A DNA stretch of 64,000 nucleotides from Catonia carolina (GCA_035578175.1 JAQMRL010000003.1:96889969-96953968), one strand, 5' to 3'; numbered from the stretch's first letter, positions 46,597 to 58,624 are shown. The notes: generated by a model from the letters alone, not told the origin. A program made the numbers and translations.

Positions 46597-46993
46597 TGTT
46601 GTTTAGGTAATCAGCCGAAAGGCTGGTTTGAACCTGTAGAGGTTTAACTAAGTAAAACGAGGAGTGAGGTGGTTTACCAGTACCTTCCTCATTGAGTGAA
46701 AATGTATGCTTATCAACATGCAGGGCCATCCGAAAAGAATCTACTTTCAACCCTTTTTTAATGACACCTTGACTTCATTCACCACAAAGTCCGTCTGTAT
46801 AATGAAATTCATTATTCTCAAAGGAGATAATAATGACTAGTGTCTTTTACACCTCTACCTTTTCTGTTCTTAAATGCTTTATTCATACGTATAATTGGCT
46901 GATCATGTGATAAGACATAGAACTATTTTTTGTAGCCCCGGAACTAGCATGTTCAGTGTAAATAATTTACCACTCCACCTGGCTGTTATGGGC
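46597..46993 (+). repeat. Family A repeat, copy 8 (full length, inverted relative to copy 9)
   Basis: Head first: ttgtttaggtaatcagccga, then the hairpin CAGCC-GAAA-GGCTG intact, aacctgtagaggttt, actaagtaaaacgagg, to the end ctggctgttatgggc. It faces copy 9 with ~35 bp between. Confidence 0.92.
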
Positions 46994-47027
46994 AAAATAT
47001 ATTAATAGAATTATTAAACTTATAATA

Positions 47028-47365
47028 AAAATAAATAGTTCTGTTTCTTATCACATGGTCAGTCAATTAAATGACTGAATCATTTAAGAACAGAAGAGGT
47101 AGAGGTGTAAAAGACACTAATCAGAGTTATCTTCTCTGAAAGTAATGAATTTCATTTTACAGCCAGACCCTGTGATGAATGAAGTAAAGTTGTCATTTAC
47201 AGAGTGGAAAATATGTGCTTTTCAGAGGTCCCGGCATGCTGATAAGCGTATTATTCCACTCAGTGAGGAAGGCAATTGTAAACCACCTCACTCCTCGTTT
47301 TACTTAGTAAAACCTCTAGAGGTTCAAACCAGCCTTTCGGCTGTTGACCTAAACAACAACAACAA
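47028..47365 (-). repeat. Family A repeat, copy 9 (distal ~75 bp missing)
   Basis: From aataaatagttctgtttc to ggctgttgacctaaacaac followed by (AAC)n. It has the perfect AACCTCTAGAGGTT palindrome. The 88-codon open frame at 47145-47411 is a by-product of the repeat. With copy 8 it makes an inverted repeat with arms of about 330 bp. Confidence 0.92.
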
Positions 47366-47369
47366 TAAA

Positions 47370-48335
47370 AATAACAGAAATACATCTGTAACTAATTATT
47401 TAAAAACTTAAAAGTGTTATTATATCCTAATACGACGTGATGACGTTTAAGAAGACAAAAATGACAGATAATAAGAGATGACTAGGTGAAAAGAAGTACG
47501 GTACGTACACCGTACAACACGGCACTATTACGATACTATATCACTAGTGAAGAGTGTCCAGTTTTTTGTTATAAATATACAAAGGCAGAAGACACAGTGG
47601 CCTACAACTACCGCTCCATGTAATAACAACAACAAAGCACATACAGTATACAATAATATATATATGTATATAGTTTATACACCAAAGCTCTGATAGAGAA
47701 AGTGATATATTCGGTTTTTGACCCCACAATATACACCCGCCAGACCCTACTTACCCCACCGACGTTTAGTAGTATAATTTATCATTTACTCTCTCTATCT
47801 CTCTTTGTTTATTCCTATACATCTCTTCTCCTCTACCACCATTTCTGTCTCATCTGCTACTATATTTATCTGTGTTCTCTCCACTCCACAAACTATTCTT
47901 CACGTCAATGTTACCACGACCTACCACAAGTTCTCTTTTGCTGACTATACAAGCTACGGACACAAAACTGTTATTGCTTGCTGTCTGTATTTCTATATCA
48001 AAACACTACACACATATCAAACAGCTTTAACAAAATTGACATCTCTGTAATGTATTTTATACAGCTGTTTAAAATAACAACTCAAATATATATATACACA
48101 TATAGTACATACTTTTTATTGAAATAAGAACATGTTCAACAATACATCTCACCCTAAAACACCGTGAGTAATTATTTTTTTCTCTACTAATCCTAAATCT
48201 TTTTACAACGGAACTACTGTGGATGCTACATCGATGGAAATAACAACAAAACCTTCGCAAGCGAATAATTTTACATATTTACCAAATTTTCATAATTGTT
48301 TGAAATAACAGATTGAAAATTAATGTTGTTTTATG
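47370..48335. other. Stretch with pyrimidine-rich block, no recognised gene
   Basis: 47735-47960 is C/T-rich (ctctctctatctctctttg) and open in two plus frames for about 80 codons, as expected for a low-complexity stretch. There are also (TA)n-like runs at 47655-47670 and 48085-48100. No motif supports coding. Confidence 0.35.
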
Positions 48336-48341
48336 AATATT

Positions 48342-48481
48342 TTACCCATTACAGGCAGGTGGAGTGTCATATTATTTGCACTCGATCCATGGTTATTTAT
48401 AGTTCCAGGGAACAGGGTATCCAGGGATTCAGCGTATTTCATAGTTCCAGGGTTACAAAAATAGTTCTGTTTTTAATTACA
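48342..48481 (-). repeat. Family A repeat, copy 10 (distal end only, internally duplicated)
   Basis: From ttacccattacaggcagg to tagttctgtttttaattac. The motif tatagttccaggg is repeated as catagttccaggg about 50 bp later (48398-48455), giving an internal duplication absent from other copies. Confidence 0.8.
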
Positions 48482-48484
48482 TGT

Positions 48485-48918
48485 TTGTGAATGTGTGGTT
48501 GTTTGTCATGTACCAGGCCGAAGCTGTAGCTGGAGAGCTCGGAGGACGCCAAAAGATACTAGGGTTCAGAATTCAAAAGATTACTATTAACAATCATTGG
48601 GGAGATACCAATGAGGGACCTTACTAAGGTTACCATGTTGATTAATACTAAATATCATCACAAAATTTACTCATATTAATTTCAAAGTTGTAAATAAATT
48701 GATAAAGAAAAGATTTTCTCAACTAACCTCGAATTTGAAATAATTCTTTATTTATGAAAAGAACTATATCTTGGAATATCTTAAATAAAAAAAACCAAAT
48801 CTTTAATATAACTTGTTAATAATGTATTTGAAGACAGTGAAATTCTGAACGTTTAAAATGAAAAAAATTTAGAGATTTTTCAAGACACAAGGCATGAAAT
48901 TTAAAGATACCAACAAAA
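48485..48918 (+). repeat. Dispersed repeat R5, copy 2, joined to family A copy 11
   Basis: Collinear with 18200-18600 (gtttgtcatgtaccagg, gagctcggaggacgccaaaa, ggggagataccaatg, attctgaacgtttaaaatga, caagacacaaggcat). The junction with family A is the same in both places. Confidence 0.65.
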
Positions 48919-49181
48919 GCCAATAACATGGAGGTGGAATGTTAAATTATTCTCACTTGATCTGTTAGTTCCAGGGCTATAAAAATAGTCCTGTTTCTTA
49001 TCATATAGTCAGCGAATAATATGACCGAAGCGTTTAAGAATAGAAGAGGTAAAGATGTAATAAACACTAGTCACAGTTATCTCATCATTTTCGATATAGA
49101 ATTTCATTATACCCTGAGGTGAATGAATTGAAGATGTCATTTCCAGAGTGGATAGCAGATGTTTTTCAGAGGGCCAGATAC
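48919..49181 (-). repeat. Family A repeat, copy 11 (head missing)
   Basis: From gccaataacatggaggtgga to tcagagggccagatac; the head-proximal ~130 bp are absent. Confidence 0.85.
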
Positions 49182-49189
49182 TTACCTAT

Positions 49190-50255
49190 TTACTTTTTCG
49201 TACAAAACTTAAACTATCCCGTAATTTGAATTAAATAAGAAAAGATACGAATGATATTTTGTATATGTTAAAAGGACTACATTTTTCAGATAAATTAATG
49301 GATTTTAAAGTTACCATTTTTAAATATTTGTTTACATTACACATTTTTAAATTTCAATTTTATTCATCAAATAAAGATAAATTTCAGTTACATGTAAGGT
49401 CTTCAAAACTGCGATTTTTACCTTAGTAAAAAACATGGTAATAACTTAATAATATACAAACATAGGCCTACGTAAAACAGCGTATAATAAATTACGTCAT
49501 TATTTAATTTTTTTAAATATTGTTCATTATCTTCGAAGAATATTGAGGTTTAAACTAATTGCACAAGTAGATGATAAATCGAAGAGTATGTGAAAGATAT
49601 AATTTAAGATAACTGAATGGAAAATTAGCAGTGCATAGTCCAAATCGTAAAAGAAAAAACATTCAAATACATCTAATGTCAAACAAATATAAAACTGTGG
49701 TGTTACTAAGTTAAAAGTATTTAATTTTTAAAAAAAACTATAAAATAAAATAACCTATATAATTGTACACAGAGTTATTATTATACTATCATTATAGGAA
49801 CCCACCATTATTATAATCTTTAGGACAACCCATCATAGGTCGCACTCTAGTGGCATAATCTTTAACTACATAACACACCTGGTATTCGTGCATTCCAACA
49901 TTCTTTCCAATGGCGCTCTTTCACAGAATCATTATCTATCTACACTCTACCTAACAAGACCAACAAAATATATATCTACACCGTATAAGTCACCATTTAT
50001 CAGAATTTTTTAAATTTATATTAAAACAACAATTCTAAATTTATTTTGTTTTTAAATAACAAAGAGTATACAGAAAAATATGAAAGTAGGCAATGAATTC
50101 AGTTCATAAATTACATGGAATCTGATGTTAAAACAAAATTTATAAAAATAAATATTAAAAATCTATAAAATCCATATTAATATATTTAATACAGATTTTC
50201 ATGTTACATTATCTATAAGATCTGTACTTATTAAATATTTTTAATTAAGACTAAA
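49190..50255. other. AT-rich stretch with one unique patch
   Basis: 49800-49985 is of moderate complexity (aacccatcataggtcgcact) without a frame or repeat match. The rest is AT-rich. Confidence 0.4.
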
Positions 50256-50262
50256 TAGCCAG

Positions 50263-50405
50263 CCGGTGTTGTAGTGGTCAGCGCAACTAGCGTCTACGCT
50301 TGAAGTCCCGGGTTTGATTCTCGATCATGTCTGGAATTTTTTTATTCGTATATAACACCACATCATCATCTACACATAAACCTAAGGGTTATTGTAGGCA
50401 ACATC
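50263..50405 (+). repeat. tRNA-derived SINE
   Basis: Head agccggtgttgtagtggtca with box-A-like TGTAGTGGTCAG, then box-B-like GGTTTGATTCT (50311-50321), followed by a tail ending cattgtaggcaac-type sequence and an A run. Family as 46129 and 58625 on the opposite strand. Confidence 0.75.
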
Positions 50406-50450
50406 ATAAAAAAACTAAAAAACTATTTTTTAGGCTCAAGTAATCAATTT

Positions 50451-50830
50451 GCCCATAACTGGCAGGTGGAGTGTTAAATTAATTGCATTTGATCTGTTGG
50501 TTCTAGGGCTACAAAAAATAGTTCTGATTTTTATCACATCGTCAGCCAATTATATGACTGAACTATTTAAGAACAGCAGAGGTGTAAAAGACACAAATCA
50601 GAGTTATCTCCTCTGAGATTAATGAATTTCACTATACAGCCAGACCCTGTGGTGAATGTCTTTTGCAGGATGAAAAGTGGGTGCTTTTCGGAGGGCCTGG
50701 CATGCTGATAAGCATACTCTTTTAACTCAGTGAGGAAGGCAAACCACCTCACTCGTCGTTTTTACTTAGTAGAACCTCTAGAGGTTCAAACTAGCCTTTT
50801 GGCTGTTGAACTAAACAACATCAACAACAA
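50451..50830 (-). repeat. Family A repeat, copy 12 (near full length)
   Basis: From gcccataactggcagg to gttgaactaaacaacatc. The palindrome AACCTCTAGAGGTT is exact, and the hairpin has become agccttttggct, still pairing AGCC/GGCT. A 61-codon frame on the minus strand is a by-product. Confidence 0.9.
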
Positions 50831-50834
50831 GTAA

Positions 50835-51248
50835 TCAATAGAAATACGTTAAAAATTACTAACAAAAATGTTAATGGAGTTAAAAAATCGTTAATCTACC
50901 TAGTTTAACAGTTCAAAAAGAAAGCAAAATATTCGAAAGATTAATTTTTACGTTACATAATTACTGGAATTTTTTGACTCAAAAATTGTTTATGTACTAT
51001 ATTTTTCTATATTGTTAAATTATGTTACTATAACTCCTTGTCTATTCCCAACTATCAATAAATCAAACAAATAGAAAAAAAGTTTGCACTGGATAAAAGT
51101 TTTTCAGAAATTAGCCCAGAATTAGAACACACTACAGAAAGACTACGGACTAAAAATTTTTTTTAACTGAGCCCACAAAATTGTATTAGGTAATTTTAAT
51201 TAAAAAATTATCCTCCATTCACGAATATTAAGGAAAATAAAAAGATAT
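50835..51248. other. AT-rich spacer
   Basis: Nothing recognised. Confidence 0.4.
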
Positions 51249-51251
51249 ATT

Positions 51252-51627
51252 TTTTTTAGGTCACCAGCCGAAAGGCTGGATTGAACCTCTAGAGGTTTTA
51301 CTAAATAAAACAAAGAGTGAGATGGTTACAATTTCCTTCCTTACGTTGAAAAGTATGCTTATTAGCATGCTATGAAAACCACATCTTTTCCATCCTAAAA
51401 ATGATACATTCAATTCATTACCACAAGATCTGGCTGTAAAATGAAATTTATTACTTTCAGAGGAGATAACTCTGACTAGTGTTTCTTACACTTCTTTCTT
51501 TTCTGTTCTTAAATTATTCATTCGATTATTTGGCTGACAATATGATAAGAAAGAGAACTATTTTGTATAGCTCTGGAAGTAACAGATCGAGAGCAATAAT
51601 TTAACACTCCACCTGTTTGTTATGGGC
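51252..51627 (+). repeat. Family A repeat, copy 13 (near full length)
   Basis: Head first, after a T-run: ttttttttaggtcaccagcc, the hairpin CAGCC-GAAA-GGCTG, aacctctagaggtttt (palindrome exact), to the end gtttgttatgggc. It lies ~420 bp from copy 12 in opposite orientation, making a second, looser inverted pair. Confidence 0.9.
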
Positions 51628-51629
51628 AA

Positions 51630-52950
51630 AAAGGAAGATGTATATTAAATTTACAATATTTTGGGAAAGACGATAAATGAATATCAACAAAAACAAATTT
51701 AAAAAGAGTATAACGGAAATAATGTATTACAAACTTTTTATCAAGTAAGTTGTAAAAAAGGAACTTTAATTATAAGTGACAAGTCAGTCACCTAACAATC
51801 TACTAGGCGTACAGTATCACTACATATGATAGTAAAAATGAACAGGAAGAACAACGCGTAGCATAGATAAGAGACTGAATCGATCATGTAGGTGATTGAC
51901 GTTAAGGGTCATAGTTGCATGTCACGGCCTTTAGTCACAGCACGAGTTGACCTTTATGGGAATGTAGTTGTGAGTTGCGAGAGTGAAGTTTAAAAGTCGT
52001 GTGTTTAGTTAGTTTAGTTCATTTGCTAGAATGTGCTGATTTTCTGTTTTAAATTGCATACTTTGTAATGCATGATTTAACAAGCTATTTGTGCCCCCAA
52101 CCAAAGCATAAAACGATTCTCTTGTATTTGTAATGTTAAAAATTATGACCTGTGTTTTGTTTTCTTCTTTTTTATAATTCTCCGCTTTTTAATGATACTG
52201 AAGATGGATACATCAGCAACAAAACAAATACTATTACCTTTGGGTATAATAAATAGTCCTCTTTCCTTCTATATCATTACTAAAGGCCGAAAAAATAATA
52301 AAAACCAATCTTATAGTTTATCGTTATTGTTTTTTATACTCGGATTTTTATTACAATAAATTGTCAGAACTAAAAATGTATTTTTTCACATGATATCAAT
52401 AACTGAACTAACTACGATGGTTTTATTATATTATTTTAACACTGGATACAGTGAATAATCATAATAAATAATCATTCCGTTGTTTCTACCAACAAATAAT
52501 TAAGGAAGTACTCTGAGTAGAAATTTAAATGTGAATTACTAATAAAATTTATTTAAATATTTATTAAACAAAAATGGTCAGCTTCTAGATTTTTGCCAAT
52601 TTTATTAATTGGAGCAATATCTACAATAAATTTATCATAAGTAAAGAACCCCCCCCCCCCCCAACAATGAAAAAACTTCGCCGTATGTTATATCTTGTGT
52701 AGTCGGTTCATGTTACTTCACAATATATTTATAGGACGTCTTCGTTTTAATTACCTGAATTACCTAAAAGTGAAAAGATGCCAAATGATTTGGATGTATC
52801 TTCTTTGATATTAAGTACTAAAATTGTTAATTTCATGTTGAACTTTAGGATTATTAAAAACCATAAAAAATGTTATTTGTTTCGTACTTAATTGATGCAG
52901 TGATTATTCTGAGTAATTTAGATTAAAAAAAATTGTACGATTTATGTTTA
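51630..52950. other. AT-rich stretch without genes; poly-C tract
   Basis: 51780-52060 is of moderate complexity without a frame. A run of 14 C lies at 52649-52662 in otherwise AT-rich DNA. Nothing else recognised. Confidence 0.4.
52649..52662. repeat. Poly-C tract (14 C)
   Basis: Read directly; length of such homopolymers is error-prone in sequencing. Confidence 0.85.
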
Positions 52951-52958
52951 CGAATTTT

Positions 52959-53342
52959 TCCATAACAGGCAGGTGGAGTGTAGAATTTATTTTCACTATC
53001 TGCTAGTTCCAGGGCTATAAAAAATAGTTCCGTTTCTTATCACATAGTCAGCCAATGACATGGCTAAAGCAATTATGAATAGAAGAGGTTAAGGTGTAAA
53101 AGACACTAGTCAGAGTTATTTCCTCTGAGAGTAATAAATTTCATTACACAGACAGACACTGAGGTGAATGAAGAGAAAATGACATTAGCAGGGTGGAAAG
53201 TAGATGCTTTTCAGAGGGTATGGTGATAAACATACTTTCCAAATCAGTGAGGAAGGCAATTGTAAACAACTCACTCATTGTTTTACTTAGTAAAGCCTCT
53301 AGAGATTCAAACCAGCCTTTCGGCTGATGACCTAAACAACAA
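52959..53342 (-). repeat. Family A repeat, copy 14 (near full length)
   Basis: From tccataacaggcagg to gatgacctaaacaacaag. The hairpin is intact (cagcctttcggctg) and the palindrome has one change (cctctagagattc). Confidence 0.9.
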
Positions 53343-53659
53343 GTTTGAGAATAGTTTTATATAATAATAGTAATATTTAATGTAAAAGTTGATAGTTTTC
53401 CTGGAATCGAATAAAACTTGTTTAAATGTTGTTTTAAGTTGATTCGTGCACAACTTATTTTAGTTGTTTGTTGTCGTAATTGAACTGTAAAAGGGGCATG
53501 TATATGATTCTCGTGTACCATTTGAGATTAAAATAATGAGGTCTAAATTTAAAACAAAATAAAACTAGACTAATATTTAATTAATTAACCTAATTTTATT
53601 GTTTAATTTGTGTAACTGATTCAGATATTTGAAATATAAATTAATTTTTGTCACTAAAC

Positions 53660-53920
53660 CAACAGTAGTTCCGTTTCTTCTCACACGGTAAGTCATTCAA
53701 ATCAGAAGTACCGAGGAACAGATGAATGGACACTTCTTTAAATAAATGGCACTTTCTTTAGAAGGAAAAAGATTAATTTTGTTATGCAGCCAGACCAAGT
53801 AATGATAAGCATACATTTTAACCCTGCAAGGAAAGTAAAGTTAAACTATTTCACTTTTTATTTTACTAAGTAAAATCTTAGTTAAATATTAGCCTTCCCG
53901 CTGTTGACAATATGGGAATA
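53660..53920 (-). repeat. Family A repeat, copy 15 (highly diverged)
   Basis: Recognisable blocks in order: agtagttccgtttcttctca, ggtaagtcattcaaat, gttatgcagccagacca, tgataagcatacatttt, ttttactaagtaaaat, agccttcccgctgttgac. Much older than its neighbour copy 14. Confidence 0.65.
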
Positions 53921-54004
53921 TACCTTACGTCAAATAACTTCATAATTTCCGGAAGTTTTCATTGTAGTTGACATTCTTAGTATTATTTTTTATTGTTTTT
54001 TATC

Positions 54005-54180
54005 CGTCAATCCATTGACAAGTTTTAACTTTTTGAGGAGCCCTTAAAACTTCCGTAATATAATGTTTTCCCGTTTTATTATAACGAATTAAAGAAGTCT
54101 TTTGTTGTAGAATTAGATATTAATTTTGTTTTTCAAACTTCTATATGACTACGGAAACGTTAATAAAATTAAAAAAGAAC
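54005..54180 (+). repeat. Possible R4 fragment
   Basis: ttttaactttttgaggagcc and cttctatatgactacggaaacgttaat parallel the middle of R4 (tttctagcctttttggggcg; atttctgtggaaacgttaat). Match is weak and partial. Confidence 0.3.
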
Positions 54181-54289
54181 CTAATGCATACGTTAACAAT
54201 TTAAAACAATAGTAATAAATTAAAAAATAGTGGTGGTAGCAATAGAAATAAATAAATACAGTAGAAGTCTCATTTTAGATTTCCACGCG

Positions 54290-54560
54290 TAATTTCTAAC
54301 CACGCTCTCTCTGGATGTTGTATTTTCAGAAAATGTTTCATCCGAGAAGCGGTGAAGCAATTCATCTTGCACCAATTGGCCCACAACAAACCTTTCTCAT
54401 CTCATACTACGCTCTTTCTTGTTTCCCTTCCTTAACATTTTACCCCTCCAATACCACAAAACCCCCTTAAACCCTGTCACAAGGAGTCGTAATTTAATGC
54501 CTTACATACATCTCCTGTCGCGTACCGTACCATAGAACTTACTAACACATACACGTATGT
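54290..54560 (+). other. GC-elevated block, low-confidence exon candidate
   Basis: After ttgtattttcag (an acceptor-like sequence ending at 54332) the plus strand is open for about 47 codons, starting KMFHPRSGEAIHLAPIGPQQ, with less AT-biased codons at first, then a pyrimidine-rich low-complexity part, then TAA. No donor site or motif was found. Confidence 0.2.
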
Positions 54561-54569
54561 ATTCACTAT

Positions 54570-55690
54570 AAAACGTACCCAAGATTTCTTTATTAGACTT
54601 CCACAACAATGTAATCAAATAGTTAAGATACCTATTCTAGACTACGCTTTTACAAAATAATCTCATTATTATAATACAGAAATCAATTTATATTTAAATA
54701 CATTTATTAGGCTATTAATAAAAAAAAACTCTGTCAAGGACATTTACGACGTGAGCATTAATAATTTTAATCAAAAATAAGATGTCGACTTGTTAAAAAT
54801 GTAAAAAAATTGTGTAATTTAATACGTTACAACCATATTAAATACGTAGCAAAAAACCATAATTTGTTAAATTTGAAACTGTGCATCCTGTACCTACAAT
54901 TTTTAACAACAATTTAAGATTCCTGAATTGTTCTATTCGTTATCAATTACACAATGACTGCAATATTTTACTATTAATTAGAGGTAAAGTAACCTAACAT
55001 AATATCATTGTACACCCGCATGGCTGATCATAATTCACATAACAAAAATCCATTGCATATTAATAAAAAAGCTGCAATATATTATTATTTAATTACAGTT
55101 TAGAACTGAAATGAGCAGAATTATAACTATGAATTTATTCACTGAATATCGGAAGCAAACACTTTAGGGATTCTGTAGGTACTTTGAATAAATTTATTCT
55201 CTTTTTACTAAGAATGTCTTGTTACAAGGAATGTTTTTTGTAAATGGTTTGTTTATGGTAAATGGTAATTACCGTGCAAGTAATATAATCTTTTAATTAC
55301 ATAAATTAATGCGATACTATAAAACTTCATTAATATTGTATATCAGTAGGTTACAAACATTTAATTCAAATTTATTTAACTTAATTCTTTTAACAATAGA
55401 TTTAAAATCTTTAATAGGGTAGATTGAAATCGCATTAAGATTGAAGTATTTATTTTATCAGCATTTCATTTTCTTTGACGTATTCACAAAGAAAAAAACT
55501 TTAAACAAGTTTCTTGTAGGAGTTTTATTTAGAGGGAACTATTTTAATACAATCAGAGGATATATTAATGATAGAAAAAGCAATTAAGGACGCCTTAATG
55601 TTACATGAAGCACGTTTCTTTTTTTAGAATTCCCACATGGGCGGATAAAAAACTTAAAAGAAGAAACTAAACTAGGATGAGAAAACAAAA
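54570..55690. other. AT-rich stretch without genes
   Basis: Nothing recognised. Confidence 0.45.
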
Positions 55691-55699
55691 CAAAAAATA

Positions 55700-56030
55700 A
55701 CGGAAAAAAGGTTATGGTGGAATTTGAAAAAAGAGGTGGGAGTTATTGTCGGAAGAGCACTCACATTGTGGTGGGCAGACCAAGCAAGCAGTCGGTATTT
55801 GATTGAAGAACACAGCCCGAGGAAGGATGGAGAATGAGAAACGTCAATCACAGTGGAGACGGTGGCGATTGGGTAGTTGGGGCGGTAACGTGAGGGGCAG
55901 CGGAGGTGGTCGAGCAGGCGCAGCTGGGGCGGCAGCAGAAAGACAGCGAGAAATAAGAAGGGGTGGCAACCAAACGTAACGACGAAGTGGTAAGCAAGGC
56001 AAAGCGCTTAAGGAGGTAGCCAACTTACTT
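55700..56030. other. Most GC-rich island of the window; possible 5' exon or promoter
   Basis: The segment 55850-55960 is purine/G-rich (ggggcggtaacgtgagggg, gcaggcgcagctggggc). On the plus strand ATG 55827 opens a 50-codon frame (MENEKRQSQWRRWRLGSWGG and on, Gly/Arg/Ala-rich) that stops at TAA 55977-55979. A donor-like GTAAGC is at 55990. On the minus strand one frame is also open for more than 80 codons. No repeat partner was seen. A first (untranslated) exon or promoter is possible; coding is unproven. Confidence 0.3.
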
Positions 56031-56034
56031 CACT

Positions 56035-56255
56035 TTATGGAGGAAAACACTCGGAATGTCAACTTCAGCTTAAAATCTTCGCACAGATTACAAGTTCGAT
56101 TTAAGAAAAGGTCAGAGTACAACCTTTTCTCAATAAATTCTGTTTTCAAGTAACAGAATCTTTTACTTCTCGATATCACCCTAACAATACGACTTCAAAA
56201 ATAAAATATAAATTACTAAATACTATTATACGTATTTTTCGGTAGAACGAACAAC
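56035..56255. other. Spacer
   Basis: Nothing recognised. Confidence 0.35.
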
Positions 56256-56259
56256 GGAT

Positions 56260-56460
56260 TACATTTTTGAGCAAGCTTACTCTTAAACATAAAACGCTGC
56301 GAAAGTCAAACGATTCCACCACTCGAAACAAGAAAAAGCATTTTAATTCCTCCAGACGGCTAAAAACCCAATTTCAAAGCCATTTTAATTACCTGGCCGC
56401 AAAATTATACAAGGAGCTTCCCCAAAATTATAAATTAAATGGAACATCATAAAGTTAAAA
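56260..56460 (+). pseudogene. LINE (CR1-like) ORF2 terminal fragment
   Basis: The frame 56267-56452 contains TTRNKKKHFNSSRRLKTQFQ and then SHFNYLAAKLYKELPQNYKL. This has the shape of the C-terminus of CR1/Jockey-superfamily ORF2 ('TRNR..L..P..RT...K.S..Y...KLWN.LP..IK'). RT is absent. Recognition depends on about 40 residues. Confidence 0.45.
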
Positions 56461-56464
56461 TCGA

Positions 56465-58165
56465 ATTACTAAAATCACTCTTTATGTCGGGAGGAGGTAC
56501 ACGAAGGAAATACACATTTAAATCTGTGTGAGCTCACGTTCTGATATGATTCTGGATAACCTGGTGTTTTATAAAAGAGGGACTAATTGACGTATCCTAG
56601 GACATGGTCAACCATTGTTGGATAGGTTGATATCCCACCTCGCGCAAAGATTTAATAAATGCATAAGTAAATATAGGTAATGCAGAGTAAGATTATTAAT
56701 AAGTAAATAACTTTTGGGAAAAACATTATTATTATTATTATTATTACATAAAATTAAAATGTACTCGAATATGCTTTTAAAAGACATGTAAAGATGGTGT
56801 CGAAATTTTTCATAAAAATAACACTCAAATAGCTTGTTGAGAAAAACCATTAGAATGAAATTAATATGTGAATACGGGAATTGCTTAACATCTACAGTAA
56901 AACAGGTATATTTAAAAAGCTATTCCATAATTAAAATACATTAATAGATAAAATAAAATTTTGAGTACCGTAATAGATTTTGAGACCAAAAGGATATGCA
57001 TATAAGCGAAATTTTCACCAATTAAAACGAAAGATATTATTTAGACCGTCATATTTTTATGACACTGAAAATATTTATTTAAAAATTAGGCCTCATCAAA
57101 AGTAAATAAATACAGCATAAATCAAAAATAACAAATAGTCATTTAAACATTTATTTATAATAAAATATTATGGATGACATTTTATATTTATAGAGTTACA
57201 TTACAACATAGATTATTTGCAAAGTATTCTGTCAATTCGTTACAAGTGGTTCAACCCTCTATTGCATCGATATTTTTCTCTCAATTCTAAAACTCGCTCT
57301 TTCTCTACAGTTCATTCATACGTTCGTTTATCGATTGATGATAACATTAATAACGTTCAATCAAGTGAAATAAACTGGAGCAAAAGATGAAAATATCGAT
57401 TAGTTGAACTTCATTATAATAAATAATATTAATATAATTTATAACACAATAAAATATTATCGATGCATGTTTTAATACATGATTTTACCAATCTTTATTA
57501 AACAAATTTTAATATTAAATATAAAGTTAACATGACTGTTGCCTAAATATAAATAGGTACTTATAATGAATAAAATTACCATATCCTTTGATACTAAATG
57601 ATTTGAGTGTGATTTAGCAGTTTCCAGTAATTGAATTGGTCATTTCAGAAAGCACGTCACAATTCTAACTTAAGTCTTAGGTTGTTCCTGAAGTAAAAAA
57701 AGTAAAATGCTGACTTATGTTGTTTCTGTATGAAATTATTTAATAACCACAAGAAAATTGTGTTATGCAACAACAGGCCTATTTATTTATTGTAGTACTG
57801 ACTTGAGGAATTTTTTAACTACAATAAAAATTGAAATTCTTGACTGCCAAAAAAAAATTTGTCGTCTGAAATAATCACGGTTTTTTTGTCACCATCATCA
57901 ATTTATAATAGTTTTCTCCTATAATTCAGATTTTTGCGCAGAAACTTTATTTTCTAAAGTATGGGACTTCAGCTTAAAAATAACACCAATTTTATTTTCT
58001 ATCGAAAAAAAGGCTTTAGGATAAGCTCTTAGGATTATATAAGTGAAGGAAAGCCATACTTCTTTGATGTCTGTAGGAAATGATGTGTTTCCATTCAAAC
58101 AATCCGGAAATGTACAAAAGCAAAAAAGGTAAAATTTTGACTTATGGGCTTTCTGAAATGACTGA
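56465..58165. other. AT-rich stretch without genes
   Basis: Holds an (ATT)7 run at 56725-56746 and a partially duplicated motif (gtaaaatgctgacttatg at 57702; gtaaaattttgacttatg at 58129). The 80- and 83-codon minus frames (56608-56850, 57919-58170) have no recognisable motif. Confidence 0.4.
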
Positions 58166-58173
58166 TTCAATTA

Positions 58174-58378
58174 TTGTTTAGGTCAACAGCCGAAAGGCTG
58201 GTTAGAACGTCTAAGAGGTTTTACTAAGTAAAAACGAGAAGTGAGGCGGTTTACTATTGCCTTCCTCATTACGTTGAAAGAGTATGCTTATCAGCATGCC
58301 AGGCCTTCCGAAAAGTACCCACCTTACGCAATCAATCGAGTACAATTAATTTAACACTCCATCTGCCCGTTATGGGCA
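58174..58378 (+). repeat. Family A repeat, copy 16 (internal ~180-bp deletion)
   Basis: Head ttgtttaggtcaacagccga with hairpin intact, through gcttatcagcatgccaggcc, then directly to aatttaacactccatctgcc and gttatgggc. The middle part present in other copies is missing. Confidence 0.9.
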
Positions 58379-58379
58379 T

Positions 58380-58620
58380 TTTCCAGATATACAAAAAATA
58401 TATATTTAATTTAACTTCAACTAGAAACATAAAATGTATTTTTAAATTATTTAAGTAACACATTTATTTTTAAAAAAATTTAAAAAAACACTGCTTCATT
58501 CAGTTAAACCGGTAGAATTTTTTGCGCAAACGTTGATAAAGTTCCGATTGCGAATTTTTTGATAATAAATCCAACTTTTTTACATTTAAAAGTTAATACA
58601 AACGATTAGAGGTGATAGTT
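58380..58620. other. AT-rich spacer
   Basis: Nothing recognised. Confidence 0.4.
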
Positions 58621-58624
58621 GCAA

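Noticed and set aside
47145..47411. 88-codon open frame, and similar frames at 18587-18772, 26677-26859, 50567-50752 and 63750-63986
   Set aside because: All lie inside copies of the family A repeat, on either strand, and differ from copy to copy by frameshifts, so they are by-products of the repeat and not genes.
47735..47960. Two overlapping 80-codon plus frames
   Set aside because: Low-complexity C/T-rich sequence leaves several frames open together; no coding motif.
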